This document shows positions 1 through 9,500 of a stretch of 64,000 bases of DNA, in pieces. Position 1 is the stretch's first letter; each line of letters starts with the position of its first letter. Source of the DNA: Akkermansiaceae bacterium. GTDB taxonomy: Bacteria; Verrucomicrobiota; Verrucomicrobiia; Verrucomicrobiales; Akkermansiaceae. The notes under the pieces were generated by a model, which saw nothing but the letters and a program-made list of their open reading frames with translations, ran no database searches and had not been told where the DNA came from. Where the stretch lies: contig JACKPZ010000010.1 of assembly GCA_024233135.1 (NCBI GenBank), positions 96,690 through 160,689 of the forward strand. Reading direction: 5' to 3'. A program made the position numbers and the translations under genes.

Positions 1-86
1 GCCCCGCGGAGGACCGCGCGCACCTCGCCGGATTCGATCCGGAAAAAGCCCCCGAGTTCCGCTGGCGCGACGGCAGCTCGAAATAA
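1..86 (+). CDS. C-terminal end of an unidentified protein (partial)
   Basis: Reading codons from base 3 gives 27 residues ending in RWRDGSSK and a TAA at 84-86, and the next gene's ATG follows with no gap. The abutting arrangement suggests translational coupling to the GH43 gene downstream, so this is probably the tail of another gene of the same carbohydrate-degradation block. Too little is present to name a family. The frame is inferred from the stop and the junction only, and it could be chance. Confidence 0.5.
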   Translation, partial: PAEDRAHLAGFDPEKAPEFRWRDGSSK

Positions 87-1817
87 ATGTATCTTCCCAT
101 GTTTCCCATGACTCCCAAACTTCCCCTGCTTTTCGCCGTCATCACGTGCTGCGCAAGCGCCGCACCCCGGCCCACGAAATCCTTCCACAGCGACGGAAAT
201 CCGATCCTCGGCGACGGATCGTATTTCTCCGCCGACGCCGCGCCGCTGTCCGTGGACGGCAAGCTCTACATCTACGCCGGCCACGACGAACCGCCGCCCG
301 AAGTGGGTGGCTTCGTGATGTATGACTACGGGGTTTTCGTCACCGAAGATCCGGAATCCGGCGACTGGGAGCTCTACACCGACAACCTCGACCCCGACAA
401 GGTCTTCGACTGGGCTTCCGGCAACCGCGCCTACGCGGGCCACTGCGCCAAGGGCCTCGACGGCCGCTTCTACTGGTATGTGCCGGTGGAGTGGAAAAAC
501 AACGACGTGCCGAACAACATGGCCATCGGCGTCGCCGTTTCGGACGGCCCGCTCGGTCCATGGAAGGATCCCATCGGAAAACCGTTGGTCACCTGGAAGG
601 ATGTGTTCGGCGAAGAGAAGCACGGCCAGGAGGTCATTGATCCGCATCTTTTCATCGATGATGACAAAACGGCCTATCTCTACTGGGGATCGTGGGGCGC
701 CGCCCGCGTGGTGAAGCTCGACGGATCGATGACCGCCCTCGATGGCGAAATCACCACCATGACCGGGCTCGAGGCGTTTTACGAAGCTCCCTGGGTTTTC
801 AAACGCAACGGGACCTACTATCTCGTTTACGATTGGAAGCTCGGCGGCACGAAATTCACACCGTCGAACTACCAGGCCGCCATCGCCTACGCAACCTCGT
901 CCTCACCGACGGGACCATGGAAAACCGAGAGCGTGATCCTCTGGGGGACTTCCTCGACGACCGTCCACCCGTCCATCATCGAACACGGCGGCAAGTGGTG
1001 GATCACCTATCACACGAAAGACGCGGAAACCGGCGGACACTTCCGCCGCTCGGTGGCGATCGATGAGGTGAAATGGGACGGCGACAAGATCCTGCCGGTC
1101 GAACAAACCTGGGCGAACCCACCCAAGCTGAAACTGACGAACAATCTCGCGCTGGACGCCGCGCTGACCGCCTCGTTTTCCGAAGAACCTCCGATGAGCC
1201 TCGCCGCGCTCCACGACGGCCGGCCGCCGGTGGTGAGGCTGCCCCCGGACATGTGGAGCACCTACCGCGGCAACGAGTCGAAGGTGGAATCCGACTGGGC
1301 GCAGTACACCTGGGACCTTCCGGTTCCGATCTCCGGCGTCGGCATCATGTTTCATCAGGACCCGAACTGGCACCGACCGCCGGCGGAGTGGAAACTCGAA
1401 TATCAGGATCCGGGCGGCGCATGGCGGGAGGTCGAAGGCGCGAAGTATCCGACCGACGCGGACAAGTGGATCACGGTCGATTTCAAACCGATCGTCACGA
1501 AAGCGCTGCGCGCGACCTTCATGGGACAGCCGGAGGGTGACTACTTCCACTCGATGATCGCGTCGGAATGGGAGGTTTATTCGCCGCCCGCCGACAAGCT
1601 GCCGAGCGGCCGCATCGCGACCAAGGTCGGCGAGGCCCCCAAACTTCCGGAAACCGTGAAACTGAGTTTCGACAAACTTGGCACCTTGCCCGTGCCGATC
1701 GACTGGAAGAGCATTCCCCCGGCGAGATATGCCAAACCCGGGACTTTCAAGGCCGAAGGCAAGGCCGCCGGCCAGGACGCCGGATATGTTACCCTCGAGG
1801 TGAAGGTGACACGCTGA
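87..1817 (+). CDS. Secreted glycoside hydrolase family 43 protein with C-terminal discoidin-like domain
   Basis: A 576-residue exported protein. A hydrophobic signal peptide (roughly residues 8-25, ending CCASA/AP) precedes a five-bladed GH43 domain (about 35-340). The three acidic residues typical of GH43 can be placed: D50 in FSADAAP (base), D185 in VIDPHLF (pKa modulator) and E233 in EAPWVF (acid). A C-terminal part (about 360-500) with DWAQYTWDLP and KWITVDFKP resembles an F5/8 type C carbohydrate-binding module. GH43 enzymes remove arabinose, xylose or galactose side chains; the exact substrate cannot be read. In-frame ATGs also occur at 99 and 108, and 108 would give a more ordinary signal peptide. 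The nearby GH127 enzyme favours arabinose-containing substrates. Confidence 0.85.
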   Translation: MYLPMFPMTPKLPLLFAVITCCASAAPRPTKSFHSDGNPILGDGSYFSADAAPLSVDGKLYIYAGHDEPPPEVGGFVMYDYGVFVTEDPESGDWELYTDNLDPDKVFDWASGNRAYAGHCAKGLDGRFYWYVPVEWKNNDVPNNMAIGVAVSDGPLGPWKDPIGKPLVTWKDVFGEEKHGQEVIDPHLFIDDDKTAYLYWGSWGAARVVKLDGSMTALDGEITTMTGLEAFYEAPWVFKRNGTYYLVYDWKLGGTKFTPSNYQAAIAYATSSSPTGPWKTESVILWGTSSTTVHPSIIEHGGKWWITYHTKDAETGGHFRRSVAIDEVKWDGDKILPVEQTWANPPKLKLTNNLALDAALTASFSEEPPMSLAALHDGRPPVVRLPPDMWSTYRGNESKVESDWAQYTWDLPVPISGVGIMFHQDPNWHRPPAEWKLEYQDPGGAWREVEGAKYPTDADKWITVDFKPIVTKALRATFMGQPEGDYFHSMIASEWEVYSPPADKLPSGRIATKVGEAPKLPETVKLSFDKLGTLPVPIDWKSIPPARYAKPGTFKAEGKAAGQDAGYVTLEVKVTR

Positions 1818-1836
1818 TTTCAACGGAACCCATTGG

Positions 1837-3396
1837 ATGAATCCCATCTCCCGATCTTCTGTTTCCAAGCGGCTGGCTCTGGCCTCCTGCTTGGGATGCG
1901 CGTCGCTTGCCGCGGCCAAACCCTCCCCGGCCCCGATCACCTGGCCGGAATACAGCCCGAAGCTGGAATATGACTTCGCCAAGGAAACCGCGAAGATCAA
2001 GCCGCCGACCAAGGTGCTCGATGACGGTGTCCAGAACGTCGAGGAAACCGTCGTCAACGGCTGGTGGTGTTTCCGCTACGGTCCGGACAAGAACCCCAAG
2101 GTCACCGCCGACGCCTGGATTCCGATGCTCGAGCGGCTCAACAAGGACGCCGCCTACATCCGGGAACAATTCGGCTGGCCGCCCGACAAACGCGCGAAGG
2201 AAGGATACTACAGCACCGTCTATTTGTTCGGCTCCGGGATGTCGACGGACAGCGCCAACAACGAGGCGCTCGGCGGATGGATGGGCAACGTGCACCACAA
2301 GGGCGATGATTGGCCGATGGTGCTGCTCTCCTACTACCCGGTCTGGTGTTTCGATCCCGACTATCCGAACAACGACGCCGGCTATCAGACCGGCGCGGTC
2401 GTCCACGAATACGTCCACGCCATCCAGGCGGACATGCCGGGATGCAAGAAGGCCGCGTGGTTCCACGAGGGCGGAAACAACTGGGTGCTCGGCATGATGG
2501 CGGCCAAACGCGGCGGCCCGCGTGACCGCATGGGCTGGCTGAGCGCGGGCTCGATGATCGCGCCGTTCCTGCCGATCGAGTGTTACACGGGCTGGCTCCA
2601 GGACGGCAGCTTCGGCGGCCCGGCGGCCGAGGGCGTGCACCAGGGGCAGGATCCGAGCGGAAGGAACTATTCCACCTGGCGGAACCTGCTCGGCGGCGTC
2701 GCCTACAGCGAGGCGTTCCCGTATTTCCTCGGCGAATTCGTCTCGGAAAAAAGCATCGCCTGGATCTGGCAGCACTGCGAGGGCCGCGTCCTCGAGGGAA
2801 TCGCCAAATCGAAGGGCGGCTTGGGCGATGAACAAACCCGGCGTCTGGTCCAGGAATACCGCGGACGCGCCGCGTTCTGCGACTTCGGCCAGTGGTCAAA
2901 GGCCTACGAGAACCTTCTTCTCGGGGCCTGGGGCTCCGAAATCGTCGCGGAGGGCGACCCGATCTGGAAGAAATGCGAGCCGTGGAGGGCGACGTGTTAT
3001 GCCAAGACGACCGTCGAGGGAGACCAGCTTGTTCCCGAGGAACGGACGCTTCCCGGCTGGACCGGTGCGAACCAGATCCCGCTCGAGGTTTCCGGAAAAC
3101 AAGGCGACATCGTCGGTTTGTATTTCGAACCGGAGGACGAAAACATGAGCTGCCAGCTTGTCTACCGGGCGGAAGATGGGAGCGTGGTCTACAGCCGGCC
3201 GGTCGAGAACGGCCCCTGCGCCTTGAAACTTGAGAAGCCGGTGAAAAACAATGTGGTCATCGCCGTCGTCTGCAACACCGACTACGTCTACGAAGGCGAG
3301 AAAACGCGGACCATGAAATACAACTACCGGCTCAAACTCGCGAAAGGCTTCTCCGGCACCGCTGACATCGACAAGCAGTGGTTCAAGGCCGGCTGA
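1837..3396 (+). CDS. Exported HExxH metallopeptidase-like protein
   Basis: A 519-residue protein with an N-terminal signal peptide (hydrophobic to about residue 28, SLAAA/KP). The central segment carries VVHEYVHAIQ, a HExxH zinc-binding signature (H190, E191, H194), followed by WFHEGGNNW with E211 as a possible third ligand. This is a gluzincin-like layout reminiscent of basic-secretory-protein and related families. The C-terminal 130 residues look like a beta-rich domain (SGKQGDIVGLYFEPEDEN). It lies 19 bp after the GH43 gene and just before the GH127 gene, so it is probably coexpressed with them and may open the peptide part of a glycoprotein substrate. The peptidase function is inferred from the motif; the family name is uncertain. 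Confidence 0.65.
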   Translation: MNPISRSSVSKRLALASCLGCASLAAAKPSPAPITWPEYSPKLEYDFAKETAKIKPPTKVLDDGVQNVEETVVNGWWCFRYGPDKNPKVTADAWIPMLERLNKDAAYIREQFGWPPDKRAKEGYYSTVYLFGSGMSTDSANNEALGGWMGNVHHKGDDWPMVLLSYYPVWCFDPDYPNNDAGYQTGAVVHEYVHAIQADMPGCKKAAWFHEGGNNWVLGMMAAKRGGPRDRMGWLSAGSMIAPFLPIECYTGWLQDGSFGGPAAEGVHQGQDPSGRNYSTWRNLLGGVAYSEAFPYFLGEFVSEKSIAWIWQHCEGRVLEGIAKSKGGLGDEQTRRLVQEYRGRAAFCDFGQWSKAYENLLLGAWGSEIVAEGDPIWKKCEPWRATCYAKTTVEGDQLVPEERTLPGWTGANQIPLEVSGKQGDIVGLYFEPEDENMSCQLVYRAEDGSVVYSRPVENGPCALKLEKPVKNNVVIAVVCNTDYVYEGEKTRTMKYNYRLKLAKGFSGTADIDKQWFKAG

Positions 3397-3434
3397 GCGC
3401 ACGAAACGCTCGAAACCGACGATCCATCCGAAAC

Positions 3435-6400
3435 ATGATCCCGCTACGATTCCTTGCGATCCTCCCCGTCCTCACCATGACCACCGGAACCCTCCGCGCC
3501 GAGGAAGGCGACCAGTTTCTCGACGGCATCGGGGAGACCGCCCTGATCTCGCGCTACGTGTTTGACGGCGACCTCGACGACTGGTCGCGCAACAGCCTCG
3601 ACGCGGCGGCGGAAGGCGATGGCCACACGTTTGTCGATGACGAGACCTTCGGCAAGGTGCTGTCACTTCCCGGCGGTGCGGAGGGCGCGTTCGTCTCGGT
3701 TCCGACCAGCGCGATCGGCGACGCCGTGAGCTTCAGCGTCACGGGATGGGTGAAGGTCCGGCAGGAAACGCCGGGGCAGTATTTCTTCGATCTGGGAACG
3801 GACAAGGACCACCACATCGGTTTGGTTCCCATGGGACCGGAGCGCGAAGGCGGGTGCGGCATCCGGCTGGCATCCGGAGGCGCCGAGGGCGAGCAAGGAC
3901 CGTCGAGTTTCCGCGTCCGTGCGGACGAATGGGTCCACCTCGCGGCGGTGCTCGATGCGGCGAAAAAATCACTGAGCCTCTACGTCGATGGCGCCCGCGT
4001 CGGCCGGTCGGAAGGCATCCGGACGTCGATCTCATCGTTGATTGGCAATGCGGAAAACACTCGCCTCTACCTCGGGCGACCCGTGGCGGACGGCGGGCCG
4101 CGCCTTGGCGGACACCTCCACGACGTGCGCTTTTATCGCAGCGCGCTGAGCGACCGGCAGATCGCGGTGATCCACCACAACGCGATCTCCGATGACAAGA
4201 TCACCGCGGAGGGCGACACCCGCCAGGAAAGCTACCGCGAGGACCGTGCCCGCCTCCTCCATGGCGGATTGAAAGGTGTGGCGGACATTGAAGTGGAAAC
4301 CGAGGTCGGCCACCTACCCCACCTTCCGCATGAGGTCGCCGGGGTCTATCAGAACGGAAGCGGACCGAAGGTCCGTGTGATCTGGCCATCACCCACGGAC
4401 AACAAGTCGGTCGCCAAGCCGGGCAGCCATGTCGTGACCGGCAGGATCCCCGGCACCGATCTCGAAGCGAAGGCCACGGTGAAGGTTGTGGAATCCGGCG
4501 GCGCGGAAAACGCACCCAAGCACGAACTGACATCGTTCCCGCTGGGTCAGGTGGTTCTCAACCCGGACATCGATGGCAAACCAACGCCGTTCATCCGGCA
4601 CCGCGACAAGTTTCTCGAAGGTCTCGCCGCGAGCGACCCCGATCGTTTCCTCTGGGTCTTCCGCGACGCGTTCGGTAAAAAGCAGCCTGATCGCGTCAAA
4701 CCGCTTGGCGTGTGGGACAGCCCGACGACGCGCCTGCGCGGGCACGCCAGCGGCCATTACCTCACGGCATTGGCCCAGGCCTACGCCAGCACCTCGTATG
4801 ATCCGGAACTGCAGGCGGAGTTCGGGAAAAAGATGGAGGACATGATCGACGTGCTCCACGAGCTCTCGCAGATTGCCGGCAAGCCCGCGAAGGAAGGCGG
4901 CCCGTCCGTTTCCGATCCCACCAAGGTCCCGCCGGGCCCCGGCAAGGACGGTTACGACTCCGATCTCAGTGGGGAAGGCATCCGCACCGATTCCTGGAAC
5001 TGGGGCAAGGGCTTCATCAGCGGCTATCCGCCCGACCAGTTCATCATGCTCGAACACGGCGCGACCTACGGCGGCGGAAACAACCAGATCTGGGCGCCTT
5101 ATTACACGCTCCACAAGATCCTCGCCGGACTGGTCGATTGTTATGAGGTCGGCGGAAATCCGAAGGCCCTCGAAGTCGCCCGCGACATGGGACTATGGGT
5201 TTACGAACGGCTCAAGGTGCTCCCGCAGGAAACCCTCAACAAGATGTGGGGCAGCTACATCGCCGGCGAATACGGCGGGATGAACGAGATCCTCGCCCGT
5301 CTTCACCGAGTGACCGGCGACGAGCGTTTCCTCGAAGCCGCGAAGCTCTTCGACAACACGCGGTTCTTCTTCGGCGATGCCGGCCACAGCCACGGCCTCG
5401 CGAAGAACGTCGACACCATCCGCGGACTTCACGCCAACCAGCACATCCCGCAGATCCTCGGCGCGCTCGAAACCTACCGGAACAACCACGAACTGCCGTA
5501 TTTCGATGTCGCGGAAAACTTCTGGGACCTCTGCGAGCACGGCTACATGTATTCCATCGGCGGCGTCGCCGGCGCGCGGAACCCGAACAACGCCGAGTGT
5601 TTCACCGCCGAGCCGAACAGCCTCTTCCACAACGGCCTTTCCGAAGGCGGACAGAACGAAACCTGCGCGACGTACAACCTGCTCAAGCTCGGCCGCGAGT
5701 TGTTCCTGTTCGAGCGCGAGGCGAAGTTCATGGATTACTACGAGCGGGCGATCTACAACCACATCCTCGCCTCGGTCGATGAGGACACGCCGGCGAACAC
5801 CTATCATGTTCCGCTGAATCCCGGCGCGAAGAAGTCGTTCGGCAACCCGCACATGGACGGCTTCACCTGCTGCAACGGCACCGCCATCGAGAGCGGAACC
5901 AAGCTTCAGGACTCGATCTACTTCAAGGCCGCCGACAACAGCGCGCTCTACGTGAACTTGTTCGTCCCCTCGACGCTCGACTGGAAGGAAAAGGGCGTGA
6001 AGATCACCCAGGCGACGAGTTTCCCCTTCGCCGACACCAGCACCCTCACAATCGAGGGCGGCGGCGGGTTTCCGATCCACATCCGCGTTCCGGAGTGGAC
6101 CAGCAAGGAGTTCGGCATCCGCATCAATGGCGATGAGCAGAAAGTGGATGCCTCGCCGGGCAATTACGCAACGCTCGACCGAAACTGGCGGAACGGTGAC
6201 AAGATCGAGGTCAGGATCCCGATGTCCTTCCACTTGATGCCGCTGATGGACCAGCCGAACGTCGCCAGCATCTTCTACGGCCCCGTTCTCCTCGCCGCCG
6301 AGGAGCCCGAGGCGCGGAGCTCCTGGCGCGGCGTCACGCTCGACATGGACGATCCGGCGAAATCCATCACCGGCGATCCGGCGACGCTGCATTTCCAGGT

Positions 6401-6482
6401 CGGCGACACGAAACTGAAGCCGTTTTTCGAGTTTTGCGACGGTTTCCACTCCGTCTACCTCGAAATCCAGCCGACGAACTGA
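3435..6482 (+). CDS. LamG - GH127 beta-L-arabinofuranosidase (DUF1680)
   Basis: The start is placed at ATG 3435, which begins a signal peptide (MIPLRFLAILPVLTM...LRA). An upstream in-frame start at 3378 would lie inside the previous gene. The 1015-residue product has a LamG/concanavalin-like domain (about 25-240), an Ig-like bacterial domain (about 270-350) and a C-terminal GH127 (alpha/alpha)6 barrel (about 360-1000). GH127 enzymes use a zinc-bound cysteine nucleophile. Here NETC (E742, C744) and FTCCNG (C812, C813) match the Glu and three Cys zinc ligands of characterised members, with C812 as the predicted nucleophile and E726 a candidate acid/base. The reaction releases beta-L-arabinofuranose, for example from hydroxyproline-linked oligosaccharides of extensin. 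All key residues are intact. Confidence 0.9.
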   Translation: MIPLRFLAILPVLTMTTGTLRAEEGDQFLDGIGETALISRYVFDGDLDDWSRNSLDAAAEGDGHTFVDDETFGKVLSLPGGAEGAFVSVPTSAIGDAVSFSVTGWVKVRQETPGQYFFDLGTDKDHHIGLVPMGPEREGGCGIRLASGGAEGEQGPSSFRVRADEWVHLAAVLDAAKKSLSLYVDGARVGRSEGIRTSISSLIGNAENTRLYLGRPVADGGPRLGGHLHDVRFYRSALSDRQIAVIHHNAISDDKITAEGDTRQESYREDRARLLHGGLKGVADIEVETEVGHLPHLPHEVAGVYQNGSGPKVRVIWPSPTDNKSVAKPGSHVVTGRIPGTDLEAKATVKVVESGGAENAPKHELTSFPLGQVVLNPDIDGKPTPFIRHRDKFLEGLAASDPDRFLWVFRDAFGKKQPDRVKPLGVWDSPTTRLRGHASGHYLTALAQAYASTSYDPELQAEFGKKMEDMIDVLHELSQIAGKPAKEGGPSVSDPTKVPPGPGKDGYDSDLSGEGIRTDSWNWGKGFISGYPPDQFIMLEHGATYGGGNNQIWAPYYTLHKILAGLVDCYEVGGNPKALEVARDMGLWVYERLKVLPQETLNKMWGSYIAGEYGGMNEILARLHRVTGDERFLEAAKLFDNTRFFFGDAGHSHGLAKNVDTIRGLHANQHIPQILGALETYRNNHELPYFDVAENFWDLCEHGYMYSIGGVAGARNPNNAECFTAEPNSLFHNGLSEGGQNETCATYNLLKLGRELFLFEREAKFMDYYERAIYNHILASVDEDTPANTYHVPLNPGAKKSFGNPHMDGFTCCNGTAIESGTKLQDSIYFKAADNSALYVNLFVPSTLDWKEKGVKITQATSFPFADTSTLTIEGGGGFPIHIRVPEWTSKEFGIRINGDEQKVDASPGNYATLDRNWRNGDKIEVRIPMSFHLMPLMDQPNVASIFYGPVLLAAEEPEARSSWRGVTLDMDDPAKSITGDPATLHFQVGDTKLKPFFEFCDGFHSVYLEIQPTN

Positions 6483-6583
6483 GTGCCCCCGCCGTGTCGG
6501 ACGGAAGGTGGGTTTTTCCGATTCTCCCTATGAAGGGCATCGGCCCTTGAGATCGGAAACCCTGCCATCGCGCCCGTTCGACC

Positions 6584-9500
6584 ATGATTTTTCGCATCCA
6601 CCGCCCCCTGCTCGCCTGCTGTCTTTCGATCGCCGGTGTGGCTGATGGCGCGGAGGTCACTTTGGGATTCGACACCCCGCCGGTCATGGACGGAGTCCGG
6701 AATCTCGCCGGAGCCGCCGACGCCCCGTCCAACGTTCAGCTCCAGTATGCTTCGTCGAACTTCCTTTCGGGTGAAACCAACGGAGTCCTTGGTCAGACAT
6801 TCACCACCGGGCCGAATCCGGCGGGTTATTCCCTGACGTCGATCTCCTTTCAGCAGGTTTCTCACGACACCACATGGTGGCTGGGCGGAACACTCGGTCT
6901 GCGGGTTTTCCAAACCACCAACACCCCCGTTAGCGGAGTGCAGGACATCTCTGTGTTGGCCGCGGAAACCGGCTTCGTTCCCGAAGATGGAGCGGGCCTC
7001 CAACAAGCCGTTCCCGGGGCAAACAACGTCTGGGTGACCATCACACTGGATCAAACTCCCCCGCTCCATCTCGAGCCTGACACGCGATACGGCTTCGACA
7101 TCCAGACCCTCGGAACTCCGGGCACCGGGCCCTTCGTCATGGAGTGGAACGGCATCCATTCGGATGAACTCGCCGGCGGACAGGCGATCATCAACGGCAC
7201 TCCGGGCACGCCCTCCGTCCGCTCGGTCTGGCTCGGCCGCGGCCCTGTGGATGGCGACCGCGTGTTCGTCGCAAGCATGACGGCGGTGACACCGGTCACC
7301 CTGTCGCCGGACACGCCACCGGTCGGCGATGGCGTACAGAACCTGACAGGATCCAACTCGGCCGCCGAGAACACCAAGGTCCAGTATTCCAACTCCAACT
7401 ATCTCTCGGGAAACAACAACGGAGTGCTCGGCCAGACCTTCACCACGGGGCCGAACCCGAATGGTTACCACCTGACGTCGCTCTCGTTCCAACAAGCGCC
7501 GTACAGCACCCAGTGGTGGACCGGCGGCACGGTCGGATACCGCGTTTTCCAAACCACCGACGCACCGGACAGCGGAGTCCAGCACATGACGGTGCTGGCC
7601 GCGGACACTGGTGCCGTCCCGGAGATTTCCGCATCCCTTGAGGAAGGCACGCCCGGCAACGACGCGTTGTGGGTCACCATCGGAATGCCGCAGTCGCCAC
7701 CGATCTTCCTGCAGCCGAACACCCGCTACGGCTTCGACCTCCAGGCCACCGGAACCACCACGACCGGACCGTTTCTCATCGAGTGGAACGGCACGGAATC
7801 GGACGTGATCGGTGGCGGACAGGCATTGATCAACGGCAGCCCCGCCAACCCGAGTCCGGATGCACTCTGGCTCGGCCGTGGACCCGTCGATGGCGACCGG
7901 GTCTTCGTCGCGGCGATGACCGCGCTCGGTCCACCGAAGCTCGGCGTGCGCGCGCATCCGGACTCGGTGTCGGTCGATCTGGATATCACCGCCGGGAAGT
8001 GGTACTCGCTCGAATCGAGCGAAACCCTGCTGCCCGACAGCTGGAGCAAGGTCTTTCCGGGGCCGATCTACGGGTTCGATCCGGAGTTGGTGCTCGAAGG
8101 TCTGGACTACGCACCCGGCGGCAGGGAGTTCTTCCGTCTGAAGGAGGACGAACCCGCCTTTCTGACAAACACCGGCGCCGACGGAGTGGCGAGCCTCCGC
8201 CCGCCCACCGACGCCGCCGGCAACAACCCACTTGGAACCGAATTCATCGCCGCGGGACGTGAGCTTGGAAATGTGGCGCTGAAATACCGGCCGGCCGGCG
8301 GAACGACCTGGCGGGCGGCGGACACCTCGACTTCCGACGGTGTCGCGTTTTCATGGCACAAGGTGCGGACCTCCACGGACGGCACACGGCACACGTATCA
8401 CCACGAGATGACCACCGGCCTCACCGGCAAGCTCACCTTTGAAACCGAGGTGCTGACCGCCGGCGACCACGTCGGATGGAAACTGCATTTGAAGAACGAG
8501 TCCGACCAAACGATCACGATCGGCGACCTGGCCATCCCGTTGCCGATGAACACGGCCTACTCGGGTTCCGACTCGTCGGTGTTCAAACACAGCTTCATCT
8601 CCGGAAACAACTCGTGGGCGTTCTGGATGCGTCCGGACTCCGTGGGACCGCATCTGGTGATGACGACGGATCCGAATACCCGACTCGAATACTGGGACGG
8701 CCCCGGAGCGCGGGGGCAGGCATACACCTACAAGGCCTACATCCACGCGGCCGCCGCCGCGCAGGTGGCGGTGGACCTCGGCTCCGAGTGGCGCCAGCCG
8801 ACCACCAACTTGACGCTCGAAGCCGGCGCGGAGAAAACCTACGGGTTCAAGTTCCAATGGGCGGACGGATATGACGCGATCCGCCAACTCCTCGTGGACG
8901 AAGGCAAGATCGACGTCCACGTCGTGCCCGGGATGACGGTCCCTACGGACCTCGCTGCGAAGTTCTCGTTGAGAACGACGCAAACCATCCATTCCGTGCA
9001 GGCGGAGTTCCCCGCCGAGACGGTGATTCAATCGCTCGGCCCCAACGGGGATCACAACATCTATCAGGTCCAGTTCTCCCGCCTCGGCGAAAACCGTCTC
9101 ACCATCGACTACGGCGACAACCAGCAGACCTACCTCGAGTTTTTCGTCACGGAGCCGCTGGAAACCCTGATCACCAAACGGGCTGCGTTCCTCGAGGCGA
9201 AGCAGATCAAGAATCCCTCCAAGTGGTACGACGGCTTGTATCCGGAATGGAACATGGCGAGCCAGACGCTGCTCACGCCTGAAAACTACGACCTGCTCTC
9301 GCCGGTGTACCGGTACATCATCACCGCGGACGACGCCGGACTCGCCCGGCCCGCGTTCCTCGCGCTCAAGAACTCCGTGATGCCGGTGCAGGCCGAAGTC
9401 ACCTCGCTCGACCGCTACATCGACGAATTTGTCTGGGGCGGACTCCAGAGGACGACCAGCGAAACCTATCCCTACGGCATTTACGGGGTCCGTGACTGGT

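Noticed and set aside
6533..6548. AAGGGC-ATCG-GCCCTT hairpin after the GH127 gene as a terminator
   Set aside because: No T-run follows on the plus strand; the stem is only 6 bp, so it may be chance.
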